From positions 1-34,896 of the forward strand of contig CAMJFC010000027.1 in NCBI GenBank assembly GCA_946404865.1: DNA of 34,896 bases, written 5' to 3'. The translations under genes were made by a program, and so were the position numbers. Shown here piece by piece: positions 29,770 to 34,896 of this stretch. The notes below the pieces were generated by a model, which saw nothing but the letters and a program-made list of their open reading frames with translations, was not told where the DNA came from and ran no database searches. The DNA comes from an uncultured Prevotellaceae bacterium (GTDB lineage: Bacteria; Bacteroidota; Bacteroidia; Bacteroidales; Bacteroidaceae). Position 1 is the first letter of the stretch. Each line of letters opens with the position of its first letter.

Positions 29770-30594
29770 TTAGGTTGCGGCGGGCAGGAGCACGGATTCT
29801 ACGATGGCATCAGCCGCCTCGTCGCGACAGCGGGAGAACGACGGCCAGTCGTTGAAATCGATGATGCAGAAAGAGCCGTCGGCCCTCACCACGGCATCAC
29901 CGCCATAGACTTGCGTGTGTGACAGTCGCGACAACCGCTCCGCCTCGGCAGCCATCCGGTCGTGGTTAAAGGGATAATGGTGCGCGACAGCATTTCGCCG
30001 CTCTCCGCCAAATTTCGTCACACCGTCGTCGGCGGGATAATAACACCGGAAGAAACCAGTGCCTTGCACACCATAGAACTTCACCTCGTCGCCACAGACA
30101 TGGGCGGTGACGAACACATCGTCAACGCCACGCCGCTGAAACCGCTTACGAGCCTCGTCGCATTCCACAGCATCGGCCGCGAACACCACATCATCGGGCG
30201 TCATCGAGTGGGCATCCCCCCTTTTCAGCCAGAACCCGTCGCTGCCCTGCACGGGCGCCGCGGGAATGGCATGTTCCCTCATCAACGCATCGATGCGCCG
30301 CCGTTGCAGGCACAGTTCCACGCCGTAAGGGCTATTGACCACCCGCCGGCCTTTCCGTTCCTGCTCCTTGAGGTACGCCAACGTAGCCCGGTGTCTGCCC
30401 ATCGAGAGGAACAGGCCGGTCTGCGCGTCGTGCGCCAGGGCCAGTGCGGCACCTTGTTCATCCTCCATCACCACCTTCACCCAGAACCCTCTTTGTTCTA
30501 TCTTCTGCTTGACGGCCATCAAGACCGCCTTGTCGTTTTCCTCCGAATTGGGCGAGAAACACGTGTCGCGCATGACCATCGTCACCTGTCTCAT
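29770..30594 (-). CDS. ATP-grasp-like protein of unknown role
   Basis: This 274-residue protein looks like an ATP-grasp enzyme. Residues 1-95 resemble a pre-ATP-grasp domain. GFWLKRGDAHSMTPDDVV (about 120-137) holds a candidate ATP-binding lysine, HVCGDEVKFYGVQG (about 165-178) fits the central strand, and the C-terminal YGGDAVVRADGSFCIIDFNDWPSFS gives the metal-binding Asp246 and Asn248. These features are shared by carboxylate-amine ligases (RimK type) and inositol-phosphate kinases of the ITPK type, and I cannot choose between them. Its ATG overlaps the nucleotidyltransferase stop (ATGA), and its stop is 3 bases before the phosphatidyltransferase ATG. It is therefore a core member of the inositol cluster. 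Confidence 0.75.
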   Translation of the reverse strand: MRQVTMVMRDTCFSPNSEENDKAVLMAVKQKIEQRGFWVKVVMEDEQGAALALAHDAQTGLFLSMGRHRATLAYLKEQERKGRRVVNSPYGVELCLQRRRIDALMREHAIPAAPVQGSDGFWLKRGDAHSMTPDDVVFAADAVECDEARKRFQRRGVDDVFVTAHVCGDEVKFYGVQGTGFFRCYYPADDGVTKFGGERRNAVAHHYPFNHDRMAAEAERLSRLSHTQVYGGDAVVRADGSFCIIDFNDWPSFSRCRDEAADAIVESVLLPAAT

Positions 30595-31316
30595 ACCCCC
30601 TCCTGTAAGAAAGCCTCCGCCTTTGTGATGTCGTCGGCATGGTCAATGTCCAACACCTTCCCAAAAGGATAAGCCCTCAGCCTCAAGCCTTCATCGAGCA
30701 AAGCCCTCTGGAAATTGCGCATCCGGCTCTCCCCTCTCTGCACGCATTGGCGCAAGACGGGGAGCGAACGCCGGGTGAGTCCGTAGATGCCCGCCGAGAC
30801 CAGGTCTGCGCCTTGCACGTGAGCATCATGGAAGCCGTCAATCCATTCATCGGCGCCGACCGACACATACAACGGTTTCTCGTCGTCGATATGTGCCGTG
30901 ACCGCCATCAATCCATCCGCATCACTATCGATGCACATCCGCTGCAACGCCTTGACATATCCCGCGAAATCTTCTTCACGGAAGACAGTGTCAACGGTGG
31001 CGGCGCAGAAGACCTCGTCGTCGAGAAAGGGGCTTAATTCGTAGAGGCTGTGCATGGAACTGGGCGTGCTTTTGACCACCACCCTCAACGGCACAACAAT
31101 TTTGCCCTCATCCCTCCGGCGTTTCAGGTGGCAGACCACATCGGGCATCAACTCATTACAAATGACAGCAATCTCAGAGGCCTGATGGTCTGAGAAGATT
31201 CGTATGAGTCGGTCAACAAGCGGTTCTCCCTGCACGCTGACGAGCGGTTTCGGCACACTGACCCCCTCATTTGCGAGGCGCGAGCCTTCCCCTGCTGCGA
31301 TGATTGCGTATTTCAT
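30591..31316 (-). CDS. Nucleotidyltransferase (sugar/inositol-phosphate cytidylyltransferase-like)
   Basis: This 241-residue enzyme is of the NTP-transferase fold. The N-terminus MKYAIIAAGEGSRLANEGVSVPKPLVSVQGEPLVDRLI carries the G-x-G-x-x-R and P-K-P nucleotide-binding motifs. FCAATVDTVF is the metal-binding strand, and VLDIDHADDITKAEAFL is the usual C-terminal end. The family makes NDP-sugars or NDP-alcohols from NTP and a phosphate ester. In this cluster the natural guess is CTP plus inositol 1-phosphate to CDP-inositol, as in archaeal di-inositol-phosphate synthesis, but substrate residues are not proof. The ATG at 31316 was chosen over a start 18 bases earlier because it begins the first strand. 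It is the first gene of the operon. Confidence 0.82.
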   Translation of the reverse strand: MKYAIIAAGEGSRLANEGVSVPKPLVSVQGEPLVDRLIRIFSDHQASEIAVICNELMPDVVCHLKRRRDEGKIVVPLRVVVKSTPSSMHSLYELSPFLDDEVFCAATVDTVFREEDFAGYVKALQRMCIDSDADGLMAVTAHIDDEKPLYVSVGADEWIDGFHDAHVQGADLVSAGIYGLTRRSLPVLRQCVQRGESRMRNFQRALLDEGLRLRAYPFGKVLDIDHADDITKAEAFLQEGV

Positions 31317-31331
31317 TTCTGAATTTGTGTG

Positions 31332-31339
31332 CAAAAGTA
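31332..31339 (-). promoter_or_regulatory. -7 element of the inositol-cluster promoter
   Basis: TACTTTTG on the minus strand lies 15 bases before the ATG at 31316 and matches TAnnTTTG. The -33 region is weak (TTTC-like at 18 bases). The leader would be under 10 bases. Confidence 0.5.
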
Positions 31340-31542
31340 ATCATTCTTACCGACATGGAAAAACATTTCACATCTTTTTTCATTTAATCGTGCCATGGAA
31401 TGCCACAACGAATGTCCTGACAGCGTTTTTAGAGCCGGGATATGCTGGGTTTGACCGTTTACGCCCGTTGCGAAATACAAGACAGCCGAACGAAAAACAA
31501 AAAAACTTTGTCTTTTATATCACCGCATTCATATTTTTTGTG

Positions 31543-31550
31543 TAACTTTG
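31543..31550 (+). promoter_or_regulatory. -7 element of the serine acetyltransferase promoter
   Basis: TAACTTTG matches TAnnTTTG and lies 53 bases before the ATG at 31604. No clear -33 TTTG is seen at the usual distance. The rest of the divergent gap (31317-31603) shows no credible gene or RNA. Confidence 0.5.
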
Positions 31551-31603
31551 CATCCGAAATTAAACATCGCCGCTGAAGGCATATTATTGATACAACCAAC
31601 GTG

Positions 31604-32545
31604 ATGAGTCTGCAAGACCCTACTCATACGCTGACCCGCACAGTGGAGGCACTGTCGGATCCGGAATCGCTGCGTGGTCTGTTCCACCAGCACCAAGAAG
31701 GCAACCCCCTGCCTTCGGGCAAGACCCTTGAGGAAATCATGGAGATTTCCCGTGCTATTTTATTTCCCGGTTATTACGGGGTTCCTTCGGTTAACATCCA
31801 TACCATTCAATATCAAATCGGCGTTTATGCAGAACGCCTGCGCCGTCTGCTCACCGAGCAGATACACGCCGGTCTGTGTTTCGCATCAGGCTGTGCGACA
31901 GACAAGGCGGTGAAAGAGGATAAAGGCGAGAAAGAAGCCGAGCCAGAGAACGTGTCGCCCGACCGCAATCTGCGCGAGGAGGCCGAGGCGACCGCCATGC
32001 GTCTGATCGCGCGGTTGCCAGAGATACGTCAGTTGTTGGCCACGGACGTGGTGGCCGCCTACAACGGCGACCCTGCTGCGGAGAGTTTTGGCGAGATTAT
32101 CTCGTGCTACCCCGTCATCAAGGCATTGAGCAATTACCGTCTGGCCCACGAACTGTATCTGTTGGGCGTGCCGCTGATTCCCCGTATGCTCACCGAGATG
32201 GCCCACTCCGAGACGGGCATCGACATCCACCCTGCGGCGCAGATCGGGTCGCATTTCACCATCGACCACGGCACGGGTGTGGTCATCGGCGCTACCTGTA
32301 TCATCGGCAACCACGTGAAGTTGTATCAGGGTGTGACACTCGGTGCGAAGAGTTTCCCGGTGGACGAGAACGGCAACCCCATCAAGGGAATCCCTCGCCA
32401 CCCCATCCTGCAGGACCATGTCATCGTCTATTCCAACGCCACCATCCTGGGCCGCATCACCATCGGCGAGGGTTGCGTGGTGGGTGCCAACATCTGGGTG
32501 ACAGAGGATATGGAGCCCAAGACAAAGAAGTATAAGAAGTCATAA
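31604..32545 (+). CDS. cysE: Serine O-acetyltransferase
   Basis: This 313-residue enzyme of cysteine synthesis acetylates serine with acetyl-CoA. The C-terminal left-handed beta-helix carries hexapeptide repeats starting DIHPAAQIGSHFTIDHGTGVVIGATCIIGNHVKLYQGVTLGAKSF at about residue 207, with the catalytic His222 in IDHGTG. The N-terminal helical domain is longer than in E. coli CysE and includes a charged segment (EDKGEKEAEPENVSPDRN) that is probably disordered. This is the EpsC-like type. The ATG at 31604 was preferred to the GTG at 31601. It is followed by a composite repeat and then the rRNA methyltransferase gene. Confidence 0.92.
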   Translation: MSLQDPTHTLTRTVEALSDPESLRGLFHQHQEGNPLPSGKTLEEIMEISRAILFPGYYGVPSVNIHTIQYQIGVYAERLRRLLTEQIHAGLCFASGCATDKAVKEDKGEKEAEPENVSPDRNLREEAEATAMRLIARLPEIRQLLATDVVAAYNGDPAAESFGEIISCYPVIKALSNYRLAHELYLLGVPLIPRMLTEMAHSETGIDIHPAAQIGSHFTIDHGTGVVIGATCIIGNHVKLYQGVTLGAKSFPVDENGNPIKGIPRHPILQDHVIVYSNATILGRITIGEGCVVGANIWVTEDMEPKTKKYKKS

Positions 32546-32549
32546 GGTT

Positions 32550-32664
32550 GTGCATTCACATCACAATTCTTCATTCACAATTCTCCATCGCCGAGGCGAC
32601 ATTTTTTCGGTCAAAGACCTCAACAACTCGTCAACATTCAACATACAAAATTCAACACTCAAGA
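32550..32664 (+). repeat. Composite intergenic repeat, copy D
   Basis: The gap between the acetyltransferase stop and the methyltransferase ATG (32666) carries the same three-part element as 2986-3056: CATTCACAATTC units, a hairpin TCGCCGAGGCGA, then CAACATTCAACATAC and TTCAACACTCAA units ending next to the ATG. Confidence 0.75.
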
Positions 32665-32665
32665 T

Positions 32666-34219
32666 ATGGAATTTGATATGATAGCCAAAACGTTCATGGG
32701 ATTGGAACCCGTTTTGGCAAAAGAACTGACCCAACTGGGTGCAAACAATGTACAAATAGGCCGCCGCATGGTGTCGTTTTCAGGCGACAAGGCACTCATG
32801 TATCGGGCTAACTTCCAACTGCATACGGCCATCCGTGTGCTGAAACCTATTTTGCACTTCAAAGCGAAGAGCGCCGATGATGTGTACGAGGCTGTCAAGA
32901 CAGTGGACTGGAGCAAATATATCGACAACGGGAAGACATTCGCCGTTGACTCCGTCGTCTTCTCGGATGAGTTCCGCCACTCTAAGTTCGTGTCGTACAA
33001 GGTGAAAGACGCCATCGTGGACCAGTTCCGGGATAAGACCGGCTCACGGCCCAACATCTCGGTGAGCAATCCCGACCTGCGGTTGCACATCCACATCGCC
33101 GAGGACGATTGTACGTTGAGTCTCGACTCGTCGGGCGATTCACTCCACCGTCGCGGTTACCGTCAGGAATCGGTAGAGGCACCGCTGAATGAGGTGCTGG
33201 CCGCCGGCATGATTCTGATGACGGGATGGAAAGGCGACACCGACTTCATCGACCCGATGTGCGGCTCGGGCACGCTGCTCATCGAAGCCGCCCTGATCGC
33301 ACGCAACATCTCGCCCGGAGTGTTCCGCAAACAATTCGCTTTTGAGAAGTGGAATGACTTCGACAAAGACCTCTTTGAGGAAATCTTCAACGACGACTCG
33401 CAAGAGCGTGAGTTTGAGCATCATATCTATGGCTACGACATTGATATGAAGGCCGTGAATACCGCCCGTTTGAATGTCAAGGCCGCCGGTCTGACCAAGG
33501 ACATCACCATCGAACAAGCCGACTTCAAAGACTTCACGCAACCCGCCAACAAGAGCATCATCGTGACCAATCCGCCTTATGGGGAGCGCATCTCAACACC
33601 CGACCTGCTGGGCACATACAAGATGATTGGCGAACGCTTGAAGCATGCCTTCACCGACAATGAAGCGTGGATACTCAGCTATCGCGAAGAGTGCTTCGAA
33701 CAAATAGGACTGAAACCGTCGATAAAAATCCCCGTCTTCAACGGCTCACTGGAATGTGAGTTCCGCAAATATGCCATCTTCAGCGGCAGATTGCGCGAAT
33801 TCCGCGAAGAAGGCGGTATCGTGAAGACCGATGAAGAGCGCCGTGCCATGGCCGAAAAGCACCGTTTCAAGAAAAACCGCGAGTTCAAACGGCGGTTGGA
33901 TGAACAGGCCGAACAGGAGACGGGCGACATCCGCACCTTCCAGTTCCACTCGTTCCATGATGGAAACGACGACCAGTTCAGGTTCAGCAGTGAACGCAAG
34001 ACAGGCGACCGTCGTGAGCGCGACGAACGCAAGTCACGAGAACGAGACGAGCGCGACGAACGCCCCAAACGCGGTCCCCGCAATCAGCGCGACCGTGACA
34101 ACGCCATACTCGGTTTTGCCAGACGCGACATGAAACGCCGCCGCAAAGAGGAGCGCGAGAACAAATGGAAAAAGCCACGCGACAAAAGGAATGACAGGAG
34201 ACCGAACGATGAAGACTAA
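32666..34219 (+). CDS. rlmL: THUMP-domain class I rRNA methyltransferase (RlmL N-terminal-like)
   Basis: This 517-residue methyltransferase has an N-terminal ferredoxin-like and THUMP RNA-binding region (about 1-160) and a Rossmann AdoMet domain with DFIDPMCGSGTLLIEAALIARN (about 192-213), the acidic GYDIDMKAV and the catalytic NPPYGER at 302-308. This is the UPF0020 family, which forms m2G in 23S rRNA (position 2445 in E. coli RlmL). The second RlmK module of E. coli is absent, as is common outside gammaproteobacteria. The last 90 or so residues (about 425-517) are a highly charged tail full of Arg-Glu and Arg-Asp pairs and probably bind RNA or ribosomes. The stop overlaps the next gene by 11 bases. 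Confidence 0.9.
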   Translation: MEFDMIAKTFMGLEPVLAKELTQLGANNVQIGRRMVSFSGDKALMYRANFQLHTAIRVLKPILHFKAKSADDVYEAVKTVDWSKYIDNGKTFAVDSVVFSDEFRHSKFVSYKVKDAIVDQFRDKTGSRPNISVSNPDLRLHIHIAEDDCTLSLDSSGDSLHRRGYRQESVEAPLNEVLAAGMILMTGWKGDTDFIDPMCGSGTLLIEAALIARNISPGVFRKQFAFEKWNDFDKDLFEEIFNDDSQEREFEHHIYGYDIDMKAVNTARLNVKAAGLTKDITIEQADFKDFTQPANKSIIVTNPPYGERISTPDLLGTYKMIGERLKHAFTDNEAWILSYREECFEQIGLKPSIKIPVFNGSLECEFRKYAIFSGRLREFREEGGIVKTDEERRAMAEKHRFKKNREFKRRLDEQAEQETGDIRTFQFHSFHDGNDDQFRFSSERKTGDRRERDERKSRERDERDERPKRGPRNQRDRDNAILGFARRDMKRRRKEERENKWKKPRDKRNDRRPNDED

Positions 34220-34896
34220 TTGGCGATTATTTCTGGCAGGTTGGTTGCTCCTGACCCTGCCCCTTTGCAGCATGGCACAGAAACAGCAGTTTACACTTGA
34301 AGACCTGAACTACGGCGGGAACAACTACTACAACATGATTCCCGAGAATCGCTACACCACATGGTGGGGCGATGAGTTGGTACGCACTGAATTGTCCTAC
34401 TGCACCGTCATAGACAAGAAGACCGGCGAGGAGAAGACCCTCTTCGGCATTGAAGAGCTGAACCGCTGGGCCTCGACCGACGACAGCACCCGCATCCGCC
34501 ATTTCTACTACGCACAGTTCCCCTACCCCGGTGAACCGCTGGTGATGCTGAGCAGTCTGAAAGAACGGATATTGGTCAACTGGGAGCAGAAGGCCGTTGT
34601 GTGGCGGCAGAACCGCCGCAACGAGGGACATGAGGAGAGTGCCGAAGACTGGTGTGCCGCCTCGCGTGCCGTGGCCTTTGTGTCGGACCACAACCTCTAT
34701 GTGACCGACGGAGATGGCCGTCTGCATACGTTGAGCACCGACGGCAGTCGCGAACTGGTCTATGGACAGTCCGTACACCGCGACGAGTTCGGCATCGAGA
34801 AAGGCACGTTCTGGAGTCCCGACGGTCAGCGGCTGGCTTTTTACCGCATGGACCAGAGCATGGTGACCGACTATCCCCAGGTGAATATCGACACAC
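34209..34896 (+). CDS. DPP-IV-like S9B peptidase, N-terminal part (runs off the window)
   Basis: The reading frame from the ATG at 34209 stays open to the window edge (229 codons). A signal peptide (MKTNWRLFLAGWLLLTLPLCSMAQ) is followed by beta-propeller sequence typical of dipeptidyl peptidase IV: EDLNYGGNNYYNMIPENRYTTWWGDELVR, then RAVAFVSDHNLYVTDGDGRLHTLSTDGSRELVYG and FGIEKGTFWSPDGQRLAFYRMDQSMVTDYPQVNID. The FWSPDGxxLAFYRMDxSxVxxYP pattern is characteristic of Bacteroidota DPP-IV. The catalytic Ser-Asp-His domain lies beyond the window. Family members cut X-Pro dipeptides in the periplasm. The start lies inside the end of rlmL. Confidence 0.88.
   Translation, partial: MKTNWRLFLAGWLLLTLPLCSMAQKQQFTLEDLNYGGNNYYNMIPENRYTTWWGDELVRTELSYCTVIDKKTGEEKTLFGIEELNRWASTDDSTRIRHFYYAQFPYPGEPLVMLSSLKERILVNWEQKAVVWRQNRRNEGHEESAEDWCAASRAVAFVSDHNLYVTDGDGRLHTLSTDGSRELVYGQSVHRDEFGIEKGTFWSPDGQRLAFYRMDQSMVTDYPQVNIDT

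Overview
The window looks like chromosomal DNA from a Bacteroidota of the Prevotella group (Prevotellaceae). The evidence is as follows. Many genes are preceded by Bacteroidota-type promoters (TTTG, about 20 bp, then TAnnTTTG) and mostly lack Shine-Dalgarno sites. The gene content includes a BspA-like leucine-rich surface protein with a dockerin end, DUF4738, DUF4230 and DUF5686 proteins, a RecF/DUF721 pair and an inositol-lipid type cluster. The GC content is moderate, and intergenic gaps are full of short tandem or palindromic repeats.

Layout. 1-900: the tail of an unknown ORF, a bidirectional terminator, a small hypothetical gene on the minus strand and the promoter of the next operon. 898-5532 (+): M3 peptidase, dCMP deaminase, S41 (CtpA-type) protease and DUF721 protein, convergent with recF (5551-6648, -). 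6891-8047 (+): a membrane-anchored TPR protein overlapping ribH, followed by a terminator and palindromic repeats. 8232-8855 (-): DUF4738 lipoprotein. 9079-11703 (+): two DUF4230 proteins and an AGCS sodium:amino-acid symporter. 12046-12543 (+): a GNAT acetyltransferase behind an octanucleotide tandem repeat. 12554-20759 (-): a tightly overlapping three-gene unit made of a 1539-residue BspA-like secreted protein, a 981-residue corrinoid methyltransferase fusion and a methionine-synthase-activation-like protein. 20892-21095 (-): a very acidic small protein. 21360-22667 (+): a TPM-domain membrane protein with low-complexity ends. 22677-31316 (-): a long co-directional run holding a nucleotidyltransferase, an ATP-grasp protein, a CDP-alcohol phosphatidyltransferase, a HAD hydrolase, an inositol-phosphate synthase, a DUF5686 protein, a hotdog thioesterase and a LuxR-type response regulator. 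31604-34896 (+): serine acetyltransferase, a THUMP rRNA methyltransferase and the start of a DPP-IV-like peptidase.

Two systems stand out. The first is the corrinoid fusion. It joins a UroD/MtaA-type methyltransferase domain to the homocysteine, cap and B12-binding domains of MetH, lacks the folate (pterin) domain, and overlaps a gene for a separate reactivation-like protein. It reads as a candidate folate-independent methionine synthase fed by an unknown methyl donor. Its two inter-domain linkers are encoded by the same kinds of repeats that fill intergenic gaps elsewhere in the window. The second is the five-gene set at 26558-31316, which looks like a route to phosphatidylinositol through an activated (CDP-) inositol. 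It carries an unexplained ATP-grasp enzyme and a CDP-alcohol phosphatidyltransferase lacking its last motif aspartate.
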